A DNA stretch of 64,000 nucleotides from Isoetes taiwanensis (lineage: Eukaryota; Streptophyta; Lycopodiopsida; Isoetales; Isoetaceae), in NCBI GenBank assembly GCA_021234155.1, contig JAJEKV010000036.1, positions 11,977,426 to 12,041,425 of the forward strand, read 5' to 3'. A program made the position numbers and the translations under genes. Of this stretch, positions 18,364 through 29,011 are shown piece after piece (positions within the stretch are counted from its first letter, which is position 1; each line of letters starts with the position of its first letter). Under the pieces are notes generated by a model, which was not told where the DNA came from, made no database searches, and saw only the letters and a program-made list of their open reading frames with translations.

Positions 18364-19717
18364 GTTAGCTTTTGAATCATTTAAACCTCTCACTGAAGCT
18401 GGACTCTATTCTGACTCTCTTCTGACCTCAACATGATAAACTCTCTCTGCAAAATATGGAACTGATAAGGCACATGATCTTTCTCTGTAAATGGTTGTGC
18501 AAGGATATGGTTCACATGTTCAATGGATTTTGTAAAGACATATGAAGAAGTTTAAGACATGTACTCTGTTGGGCAATATGATATATGGTGCAAGTTTGTT
18601 GGGCTCTTCATGTGGAATCTGACTTGGAATTTCACATTGTCTTGCAATTCTTGAAACTTGAAACAAGTAGTAAGGGCCTCAACCCGCATGTTATTGATTC
18701 TCCAGCTGATTTTGTAGAGCATGAGAAAGAGGGTTAGCTTTTGAAGCATTTAAACCTCTCAATGCAGCTGGACTCTATTCTGACATCTTGATAAACTCTC
18801 TCTGCAAAATATGACGTCATCATGACAAACTCCCTCTGCAAAATATGGAACTGATAAGGCACATGATCTTTCTCTGTAAATGGTTGAGCAAGGATATGAT
18901 ACGCATGTTCAATGGATTTTTGTAAAGACAATGATTTTGATAAGATCTACTGTGGTGTGGTGAAATAAATGTATGCTTGAATGTACCTTGCATATGAAGA
19001 AGTTTAAAACATGTACTCTGTTGGACAATGCTTCTCACATTGCAAAGAAAGAGCAGGAGAAAGAGGGTTAGCTTTTGAATCATTTAAACCTCTCACTGAA
19101 GCTGGACTCTATTCTGACTCTCTTCTGACCTCAACATGATAAACTCTCTCTGCAAAATATGGAACTGATAAGGCACATGATCTTTCTCTGTAAATGGTTG
19201 AGCAAGGATATGGTTCGCATGTTCAATGGATTTTGTAAAGACATATGAAGAAGTTTAAGACATGTACTCTGTTGGGCAATATGATATATGCTCTTCATGT
19301 GGAATCTGACTTGGCTTTTCACATTGTCTTGCAATTCTTGAAACTTGAAACAAGTAGTAAGGGCCTCAACCCGCATGTTATTGATTCTCCAGCTGAGTTT
19401 TGTAGAGCATGAGAAAGAGGGTTAGCTTTTGAAGCATTTAAACCTCTCAATGCAGCTGGACTCTATTCTGACATCTTGATAAACTCTCTCTGCAAAATAT
19501 GACGTCATCATGACAAACTCCCTCTGCAAAATATGGAACTGATAAGGCACATGATCTTTCTCTGTAAATGGTTGAGCAAGGATATGGTACGCATGTTCAA
19601 TGGATTTTTGTAAAGACAATGATTTTGATAAGATCTACTGTGGTGTGGTGAAATAAATGTATGCTTGAATGTACCTTGCATATGAAGAAGTTTAAAACAT
19701 GTACTCTGTTGGACAAT
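18327..19717. repeat. 703-bp tandem duplication with internal repeats
   Basis: Copy 1 is 18327-19029 (703 bp); copy 2 is 19030-19717 (688 bp), lacking ~15 bp near 19288 and otherwise nearly identical. Each copy is itself a diverged dimer. The block GAGGGTTAGCTTTTGAA, followed by ATTTAAACCTCTCA and GCTGGACTCTATTCTGAC, occurs twice per copy (for example 18360 and 18728), as does the GATAAGGCACATGATCTTTC block. Minus-strand frames across it recur in both copies but lack protein-like features. Confidence 0.9.
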
Positions 19718-19874
19718 ATCATATATGGTGCAATAAGAGAGAACAATTTCTGCAATAAGAGAAAACAATTTCTGTTTGGCAATATAACCCTGATGTATGA
19801 CAAATGATATTTGCTAATTAAAAACACAAGTACAGTTGGAAGTTAAATGGGACATGTCCATTACTTATTCTAAA

Positions 19875-20104
19875 GAAAAATGGTTGTATTATATACTAAA
19901 ACTTATTGCACCTTCATTATTCTACTTGTATTATATACTAAAACTTATTGCACCTTCATTATTCTACTGCACCTTTTGGCAAGCACCTTTTGGCATGGTA
20001 ACAAGTTTGCAAGGCATTATAAAGCTTCACATTCATTATTCTACTACACCTTTTGGCAAGCACCTTTTGGCAAGGTAATAAGTTTGCAAGGCATTATAAG
20101 GCTA
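19875..20104. repeat. Two short tandem duplications
   Basis: A 42-bp unit beginning TGTATTATATACTAAAAC is repeated at ~19886 and ~19928. A second unit of ~70 bp (CACCTTTTGGCAAGCACC, then AAGTTTGCAAGGCATTAT) is repeated at ~19970 and ~20046. Both are AT-rich and non-coding. Confidence 0.8.
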
Positions 20105-20940
20105 AGGCTGGATTGATTCTTGGAAATGAGGCTTCAGATGCTAGACGCGTCTGATCCGAAGTTCTTAGTGAAGCTTAGCAACCAAGCTAGATTTATAAGA
20201 AATAGGTAACTAAGTAAATACCAAGTAAGTAAAGTGAGACATTTCTCTTACAATTTCCTCACTCACAATTCAAGGCTGTGATATAACTAGTTTCATTCTG
20301 TTTTTTTGGAACCCAATTAACACACACAAACAACTATTAGGTGTCTAACACGTATTATTCTCTTGAAAGCCCCAATGGAATATCTATTACATAACATAGA
20401 TATCCATAGGGCTGATATATGTAATTATTCCCTCCGTCTTGAACATAGACAATTGCCTATGCCCTATATTAGGGCAAAGGCGTTGAAACATGCCCCTATA
20501 TAAATCAAATATCAATACTGACACACAATCTATGTATTCCGCAACGTGCAACTGCTATCCCCTACACGATCGTGCCGCATCTTCCATATCGGATTTTCTT
20601 AGAATGACCAAATTTAAAAGAAGGAATTCCCTATTTCTCACATTTTTTTTTTCAAGAAATGTTTGACTGTGCGTGTCTTTAATGAAAGTGATCCAATGGT
20701 CAAAACTTGATGCTGCAAAATGCCTAAGGTCACATGTTGTATCTTAAGCCCACAATTTATTGAATCTTGCCCAAAGTTTATGTTCTGTTTTCCTTTTTCT
20801 TTAGTATGTAATCTTTGAACAGTGAGGAGGATATTATTTATAAACCATATAAATGGAGGAATGTTGCCAGAACAAGGTATGAATACTGCTTGTGAGGGAG
20901 TATGAATATTGCATATGGAAAGGGGGTGCAAATGAAGAGG
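20105..20940. other. No gene seen
   Basis: AT-rich intergenic-type sequence. No protein-like frame, RNA gene or element end recognised. Confidence 0.5.
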
Positions 20941-20943
20941 TTT

Positions 20944-21310
20944 TCAAGTAAGGGGATATTAAACTACAAAATCACAAGAAGGGGATTGCTAAAAAAATGG
21001 GTATTAACTGAGTAAGGGGATATTAAACTACAAGGTCACAAAAGGGGGATGATTGAGAAGAGGGGTATGAACTGAGTAAGGGGATATTAAACTACAAAAT
21101 CACAAAGTGGGGATTGTTGAAAAGAAGGGTATGAACATTGGTTGTAAGAAATGGGGCATGAATATTGCATATGTCGAAATGGGGTCCAAATGAGAAAATT
21201 TTCCAAGTAGGGGATATTAGACTACAAAAATCACAAAGGGGGGATTGTTACTGAAAAGGGGTGTGAGCAAAAGTTTTGAGAAAAGGGGTACGAAAATGGT
21301 ATATGCAATG
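20944..21310. repeat. G-rich minisatellite, ~60-65-bp unit
   Basis: Five or six diverged units with core AAGGGGATATTAAACTAC followed by AAAATCACAAAGGGGGAT, at ~20950, 21016, 21077 and 21208; intermediate units (21140-21190, 21240-21320) keep only the GGGG-containing flanks. One strand has regular runs of four or five G. Confidence 0.8.
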
Positions 21311-21540
21311 GGGGATATAAAAGAAATTCACACAGAAAGAGGCAGAGAATTTATGAGGGCACGCTAGTTAAGAATGTCTGAATATTATATATGAAATACA
21401 ATAGAATCAGTGGATGATACAATAGAATCAGCAGGCAAGGACAATTATGTCATGGAATAACTAAAACGGGAAACAAGATTAAAAAAAGACGTGAATGCAT
21501 AATAGTAATAGCTAAGATCTTCAACATGGCACTAAGGGAA

Positions 21541-22860
21541 TGCCTACCGCATCATTGAAAATGTAACAAGGTATTACCACTATTCAAAGGGGGCGACCCG
21601 CTAAACCCAGGGAATTACAGGACAATAATGGTTAGTAGTAGAACGACAAAGTGGTACAACAAAGTCATAGAAATAAGGAAAATTGAATGGGCAGAAAGTA
21701 ATGAAAAACAAGCCATAGAGCAGGCATGCTTCAGACCGAACCATTCGACGACAAATCCTTAACGCTGAGAGTGGTGATAGAAAAAACAAGATTGCAGGGG
21801 AAAACACTACGATGTTGCTTTATCGACTTCAAAAAGGCGTTTGATATGGTACATAGGAACAAGTTACTCCAAAGGCTCAGAGACTTAGACCCACTGCACA
21901 AGCTGTTGGTGGCAATTGCCAGATTGTATGAGAAAGTGGAAGCCAAACTGGGACCAAATGATAAAGGAATAGAATGTGACATAGGGGTAAAGCAGGGATG
22001 CCCGCTCTCCCCTAAAATATTTGGACTATATATTGACGGATTGAGGGAATTCATAAGAAACCAAGTTGGGGGCAAGAAGACTCCGGACAATAAAAGGTAC
22101 CTAACATGCTATATGCTGATGATCTGATCCTAATGATGACAGATAAAAAGGGACTCAGAGATCTCATGATGATAGTAGAAGAGTTATGTCAAAAAACAGG
22201 TCTGGCTGCAAATTTAGAAAAGAAAAGAAAAAATTATCAGCTTTGGGAGGTCAAATAAGGAGGATAATGAGGTCAAGTACATGGGTCAACGGGTGGGAAA
22301 AACAGAAGAATACAAATATTTGAGTTATAAGACAAGAATTAAGAGGACATAGAAACAAGGAGTAGTTGAGAAATGGCCGGTGGTGATCAAAAATTTATAT
22401 GGAATGCAATAGTATGTGCAGACCACAATATAACAAATTGGGGAGTGAAATGCCACTTGTTCAATATGCAGCCTTACTGTATGGAATCAAAGCATGGGGA
22501 TGCAGTACCTCTGCAGGAAAATGTGTTAAGGCTGAAAAACTGATCAAGCATTTCCAATGCAAAGAACTAAGAGCGCCTGCCACAAATAGCATTGTATGAA
22601 ACATGAATCACATCGATGGGGAAGTCCTGGGACTGGAAAGGACTATCCTATTTCTGAGCAAGAACATCATACACAACCAGGAACAAACTAGTAAGGCAAA
22701 CAATAGAAGGATCGGGAGAAATGGCAAGGGAAGCTACCGGAGGATGGATCCTGAAACTTCAAAATTGGGCCGCCAAGTTAGGGTGTAATATATGGAGAGA
22801 AGTGGATAATAGGATATTACTTGGGAGGGCTTACGGTCAAAAATATTGAAAGCTTGGATA
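21541..22860 (+). pseudogene. LINE fragment C: reverse-transcriptase remnant
   Basis: Plus-strand remnant of a non-LTR retrotransposon. NPGNYRTIMVSS (~21608) is the start of the RT domain. The frame 21726-22127 carries CFIDFKKAFDMVHRNKLLQ and GVKQGCPLSPKIFGLYIDG. The catalytic YADD box lies at 22112-22123, in another frame from what precedes it. Coding-like text continues to ~22790 through several shifts (YGIKAWG near 22480). Motifs match LINE copies A and B in this window (for example GVKQGCPLSP) but with much divergence. No endonuclease piece is present, so it is 5'-truncated, typical of LINE insertion. Confidence 0.8.
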
Positions 22861-23424
22861 GGTGAGTTCCAGCAAAAGAATAACCACAATTTGTGACATG
22901 GTTTCGTTGAGAAGCATGATGAAAAGACCCATACGATTGGGAACTTGTGTGCAGAGGTGATGGATATGTGCTGGACTGAGGCTATTGAAAGTCTTGATGA
23001 GTTGATAGATCACATGAAGTACACTTTCCAACAAATTGAAGCTTTTGAAGAAGAGCATCATATCTCTAATCGATGCAGCTTCTTTTCTTCCTTAGGTAAC
23101 TACCTAATGCACTTGATTTTTTGTGGAACAACTTCATGCAAGACAAAGATATGGATTTCCATCAAGCAATCACTTCTAGTAAGGAGGATATCATGATGAG
23201 GCAAAATGCAGATAAAGATGAAATATCACTCTCTTTGTAGCAGGACATTCAAAGACTCAATCTACCTGGAACGGGGATAAGCATATGATGAGGAAGAAAA
23301 GCACATTGGCAACAGATTGACTCTTCCTATACCTTCAAAGCAAGGATTTTGTGATAGAAGTGAATACAACTACTTTGTAACTTTTTGTTGCTTGTAATTT
23401 TTTTTTTTTTTTTTTTTTTTTTTG
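22861..23424. other. No recognised gene; long T run
   Basis: A frame at 22945-23196 (HMKYTFQQIEAFEEEHHISN) is protein-like but unassigned. A ~24-base T run lies at 23400-23423. The region separates LINE fragment C from a LINE-type 3' tail. Confidence 0.35.
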
Positions 23425-23548
23425 GTTGCGGGGGTTTTTTAACCCGGACAGTAATAAGTTTGCTGCACTCCTTCTGGGTCCCATAGGCCGATTGGTCTCA
23501 GTGGACGATAAAAAAACTATTCTATTCTATTCTATTCTTATTCTAAAA
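23425..23548 (+). mobile_element. LINE-type 3' end with TATTC-repeat tail
   Basis: GCGGGGGTTTTTTAACCCGGACAG (listed here as GCGGGGGTTTTTTAACC followed by CGGACAG) leads through ~90 bp to a (TATTC)4-5 tail at ~23518-23545. LINE copy A ends with the same pentamer on its own strand (41011-41030). This suggests a shared 3'-tail type, so this could be the displaced 3' end of fragment C or a separate short insertion. Confidence 0.45.
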
Positions 23549-24930
23549 AAAGGGGTCTTGTATGAGCATCATCGGCATTGCCCTCACAAGACTATCACGA
23601 TGTTGATACACGATCTTGAATAGTCAAGTTGATATAAAGCATATCTCTTGTATTTATTTCTGTTAATGACATACTTTTGCCTCGGGGCCCATAACTTCTT
23701 TACAAAATGGAGGATAAGTATTAGGTTCAAAACAACTAGAGACATCTTTTGTGTAGGTGGAAAGGAAAAAGAATAAACTTGATAAAGTTGGGTGAGTCCA
23801 ATTAGAAGGTTGGTGTTTTTTGACATCTCGTAAAGGACTTCATTCGAATTACTTATGAACTTATATTTCTTTTAAATCATGTAAGATCAATTAGTATAAC
23901 ATGCACATAATTTCAACAAAGGTCCATTTTATGTTTTACAAAATGCTCGTGTGGGCTTTTATGCAGTGTAAGGGGCGAGGTTCTAGGCTTGGTAGTGAAG
24001 TCGCTGCCTCTATGGCTCGTCCACCACCTCGCCTTGCACCTCTCCCATGACGAGCCCATTGCCAAGCCTTGCACCTCTCTGCTTACACGGTGAAAAGCCA
24101 CAAGGGCATTTTATATAATATATAAACTCTTGCACCTGCACCTGTCGTATAATAATGACACGCTAGTCCTAGAACAACTATGTTGCAAATTCAAGACTGC
24201 CCAGAGCCGCAATCCATGGACGTTACATTAATATCTATTTATCTATTTAATGGGTAGACAAAAAGCAACAAACAACGCAATTACAACGTTGTAGCCTGAC
24301 CTTATTTTTCTAGAGAAACAACTTTATGGAAGAGACACTTTTGTTGCAAGAATTTTCACAACGATATTGCCACATTTTCATATGTAAAATCAAGTTCTAA
24401 TCATAAACAATCAAATGAATATCAACAAGAAATGTTGCCATTTAATAATACGTCAAAATCAGGATAGTTGTGTGTGGTGGTTTTTCATTTAATATTGCCA
24501 TATGTCTCTTATGTGAATATCCATGTTTGTGTTAGCATGACTTTTCACCTACTCTTGTAACTCAATGGTGTCTTATCTCTCCATATCATGGTCATATTGG
24601 GACCCATTAATGTTGTTGTAACTAAAGCTAAAAATTTTATACCTTTGTTCATACAATTTGTTTTAGTAGTAAGAATACCGTCTATTTTAATACAACTTTA
24701 GCAACTGTATTAAGAAAAACTCAACCACTTTTTAGGTGTCTAAAATGCTTTTTAATGTTTCCTATATTTTCATATGCTTAGCATGTGATTTCCTTTTTTA
24801 TTCATTTAAATAAGCAAATACATCATTAGGACATGCCATATATGACCCTTGTGTTTGTTGAGTTCGTGTATGGTCAATCCTCTCCATTCGATGAAGGGCA
24901 TTTTGGAGTTTTCATTTTGAACTCTAAGCA
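23549..24930. other. AT-rich, no gene seen
   Basis: No convincing frame or element end. A partial inverted relation occurs around 23970-24080 (repeated GCCTTGCACCTCTC words). The start of the old gypsy relic LTR probably lies in the last few hundred bases but is too diverged to place. Confidence 0.4.
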
Positions 24931-26170
24931 TGTTAAACAAGCTTGAGATGTCAGCAGAGATCTTGAGAGTAGACATCCGCTATCCAAACAACAATTTATG
25001 GGCACAAGGCCACTGTACTATATATATTAGACTTAGAGGTTAGACAAGATTTGGCATTCTCTTGTTTCTGTCTCCACCTTGAATGAGACCCTTTGTATCA
25101 CATTATCATCTATCAAGAAATCATCATTTTGTCATTGGTGTTTATTTTGTTTTCTTTTCTTTTCTGTTCCTTGTTTTCTTGGTCACACATACCTTTGCCA
25201 AGTCCCGCATGACACTTGATATTCAGGATCTGCATGTTAGGTCCAAATGTTCTCACAAAGGGCTTTCTTATAGATGATCCAAAACCCGACCCCGACCCCA
25301 AACATTGTTGCCACTACCAGGTCTCAGTTTATTTCTGTTTTCTATAGAATTGCTCACACTTTCACTCAGGAAGAACTTCTACACCAAACTATTGTTCGTC
25401 TTGAATGACATCAACAACAAGAACGTAACCACGACTCTTTTGTGGGAGACTATGATCTAGAAGGAGGTCGGCCATGCTCACGTGCTCACTCTACTCTTCC
25501 TACCCCTCGTTGTCTTCACGACCACAGTCTCCACCGCGATGCCACGATTGCTCACAACCCCTTTCGCCTCATCCATTCATGTTTATGGACAGATCCTTTA
25601 GTATTTCCAAACTCTTGAGAGCACCTACATCCTTCAACCATTGCAATATTCACATCCCTCACAATCTTCCTCACCACATCATGGTGTGGGCTTCTTGCAA
25701 GTTTCATTTGGCCCTACTTATGTCAATGAGTTTTAGTCCTCTCCATCCCTTCAACCTCCAGTCAATGTTTACAGTGTTGGTGATCTTCGGCTAGACTTGG
25801 AAGCCAATCTTGGTGATCTACATCCTAACTTCAAGGATCCTGCCTTTACGACACCACTTGGCCTTGGTTCGTTTATTGGTTCTATGCAACCGCCAGCCAC
25901 TTCTGTTGGTCCCTTGTTCTCTCATGAAGCACCATATTTTAACCAAGTATCAGTTCTAAATGTTGCTACTTATGCTTCAAGTGATCATGCTACTTATGCT
26001 TTTGTCCCAATTACTGGTCTTAATCTCAAATTTCCATATCATATTTCCCGCACAGGATCATAGTGCATAAATACATATGGAAGAGTTTGAGGCCCAACTG
26101 TTCTTAATGGACATTCCCAGCCTCAGATCAAGTTCCACATTTTCTTGACCACGCTGCATGGCTACCCACA
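24931..26170 (+). mobile_element. Relic of the same gypsy family as 48027-56024
   Basis: Alignable by eye to the intact element. GGGCACAAGGCCACTGTACT (~25000) matches its LTR TATA region, with the LTR end ~290 bp further on in both. The LTR end (ACCCGACCCCGACCCCAAACA, written here as ACCCGACCCC then GACCCCAAACA) falls at ~25303. Leader and gag pieces follow: GGAAGAGTTTGAGGCCCAAC (~26079) matches 51081, and GACCACGCTGCATGGCT (~26147) matches 51157. A gag-like frame lies at 25797-26063. Homology stops near 26170, so most of pol and the 3' LTR are missing. Divergence is high, making it an old, truncated copy. Confidence 0.7.
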
Positions 26171-28987
26171 TCAATGGCTTTTTTGCTTCTTTCTTCAAGG
26201 AATAAATGATCTAGAATGATCAAGCTTGAAGAAATAGATAACTTTCATCTTTTCAAAAAATCTTGAAGAAAGGTGGTTTTGGGATGAAATATCCTAAATG
26301 AGATATGGCTTTATTTATTGAGACTGGTTTGACACTGCTTAAAGAAGCTGCATATGCTTCCAAAATTTGAACCAAACCTGCAGTTTCATCAACCATTAAA
26401 ACTAGCACGGATGTATGATACTATAAGAAATGCTGCATTGTCAGGATATGAAACGGTTAGCTTGTAATTGGCTAGACACAAAGCCCAGCCACCAGACTTC
26501 TCCGCTCTATGTTGATTGCACCTCTTGAATAGGCTGCATGGAAGGAATTTTTTTTTTCTTTTAAAAAATAAGTTTAAATTGACTTAAAGGAAGGCTCTTA
26601 AGAAATATTTGGAATGATGTCTTGAGAAGGAAGCACTAATGTATTTTTCAAAAAACGATCTTGGATGATCAATCTTAAAAAAGAATTGATGTTCCCTTTT
26701 ATAGTGGTCGAGGCCTATGAATCTTGACAAGGGAAGGATAAATATTACAATATCTGTGATGCATCTTGATATCTATTCTTGAATATGGAACTTTGCCCTT
26801 CCAAAAAAAAAAAGAAAAAAAAGGGGGTAAAGGCCTAAACCTTTAATTAAAACTACTATCTATCTATCTATCTATCTATATAGAAGAGAAGGATGTAACT
26901 ATGTGAAGCAATTGTTGAAGTTCAGTTTCGAGATTGGATCACCTATCCTTAGATTCCGAGAGATATAGCCAGAACAACATAGAGGGCCAGAAAGGCATAG
27001 AGGGGTCAAATCCAACTGCATAGTACAAATGGTGGATTCTCCATTGGACCAAAGTTTCACTTCTATTTCGTCTATCCTTCTCCTTTTTGAGTTCCTTTCC
27101 GTAGCTTTGAACCCTTGAGCTAGTTCCTTTGCCAATTATTTTATTTCTAGAAAAGCTCCAAGTGATTGGTGGCCAACGTAGACCCGCATAGAGATTTGTG
27201 ATAAAGATCCATGATAAGCTCAACAATTTCTACGAGTTGGTTCCATTCGGTAGTGAAACGAGTACGTATTAACCCCGATATATTTGCTAGCTAAATATAA
27301 CATATTTATAGTTTTATCAATGTGCATTTCAAATTTGGCCCTCCATGCTATTATATCCTTGTAATATGCATTGGCCTTCATATGTAACTCCTATGATCTT
27401 GCTCGATTTGCTACTCCATTTGCGCACAAAAATCTAAAAAAATACAGTAACCTCATCAAACATGATGAGCTTAAACAAACCCCATGGAGATGTTCACCAT
27501 TTTTGCCACATCATAGAGCCAACAAAAAATTCATTGATCGAGGCTACATAGTTTCTATCAGATGTCGTGATCAGTCCTAAAAGTACTGTTTGGATGTTTT
27601 GCACACTATCATACCGAGGATAGTACATGTATTGTCGTAGACACATGCTTTAACACATTTGTTATCAATACACTCAATGTTATTGTGTTGGTAGTACTGG
27701 ATATCTAGGGTAATGAAGAATGGCTTCGTGCACTCCATATACATGATGCATATACTCTTTATATAGGAACTTGATATATTCTATTTAAGCATATAATCCA
27801 AAGTTTAATAAATTTGGTAAAAATAACTATGGGCGTGGTGAAGCACATGAACATAATGTAGTTTGAGTGCTTTACAAAACAATCTGAACTAGAATATAAT
27901 ATCTTAAAACCTAAATTACGATACATGTTAATGGCTCGCAAAGGCGAAGTTAGGTAAAATGTTATCAAAAGGGCTATGTGTGTGCAAACACCAATGGGCA
28001 CATGGAGGTTGGTAGCTTATGCATTTGCACTTCAAAAGATGGAGTGCCAGTTTTGCAGCTTATAATTTACAAATCTACTTATTTAAATTGTTTATGTAAC
28101 ATATTAAATTATAATATATATACTTTCCTTTGCCTAGGGTCTAATCTAGCCATATACTACTATTGTTATTGGTATATGGATTATCACAAAAAAGACTCCA
28201 CACTATTGTTGGCATTTCTTGCCATCTCATGAGTGCATGCATGCTTGGCTAACCAAGTTACAAACCCATTGTGTTGAATTTTACAAAATGTGCACGTGAA
28301 GGGTGGTCTTGATCAGTCTTATATGTAAAACAAAGTAATTATGTGCTTCAGCGATACAACTACACAGATACAGCTACACACGTGTGTGTGCGCATATCAT
28401 AACAATCATATATTCAACAAGCACTAGCTACCTTTTCCTTTTGCAAGATACTTCATTGATACATGTGTAGCTACTAGAAGAGCTTATGATGGACATGAAG
28501 AAACAAATGCCTATCTTGTCGTGAAAGAAAGCTAATGCTAAAGCAACAAAAGAGATAAAAAGATAATATAAATTTGTTCTTGGTTCATTGCACATAGAAA
28601 TTTACTTGGCATATAGAAATATGTTTCACAAGTTTCAATCTGTCATAAATATCAAGAAAACAAGACAAATGGAACATGAAACATGAACCTTATACATGGC
28701 ACACGGTTTAGTGATTTCCAATGACGTGCTATTTCTTGTTTGTCATATGTTAGCAGTCTTTCTTAGTGTCATATTGGCTATTAGTGTAAAAGAAACTATT
28801 AGTGTTTCTTGTTTGTATTCTAGCATAGGTAGGAATGAAAAATGAAGGAAAATAGAGAACCCAAAGAATATGGACCACATATTTTAGAAAAATAGTTTGT
28901 TATTAATGGTTGTCATTTCATAAGTATATACTAGTTGATCCAGCGGTACTTATATAACATATATATTATATAGTACAAGAAACTTAT
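26171..28987. other. AT-rich, no gene seen
   Basis: No supported gene. Two minus-strand frames around 26899-27226 have protein-like composition but no motif I can name. The rest is stop-rich. Confidence 0.4.
26856..26879. repeat. (CTAT)6 microsatellite
   Basis: Six CTAT units followed by an imperfect ATA end. Confidence 0.9.
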
Positions 28988-29011
28988 CGCGGCGGCCTAT
29001 CGGCCGCCGCG
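28988..29011. repeat. GC-rich perfect inverted repeat
   Basis: CGCGGCGGCC (28988-28997) and GGCCGCCGCG (29002-29011) pair perfectly around TATC in an otherwise AT-rich region. It is preceded by TAGTACAAGAAAC, close to the CACTACAAGAAA start of many plant CACTA elements, so it may mark the terminus of a decayed element. Confidence 0.6.

Noticed and set aside
18552-19827. Repeated minus-strand frames across the 703-bp repeat
   Set aside because: The same short frame recurs only because the DNA is duplicated; no protein features, start context or conservation.
26899-27226. Organelle-derived gene fragment
   Set aside because: Protein-like minus-strand frames, but I could not tie them to any chloroplast or mitochondrial gene.
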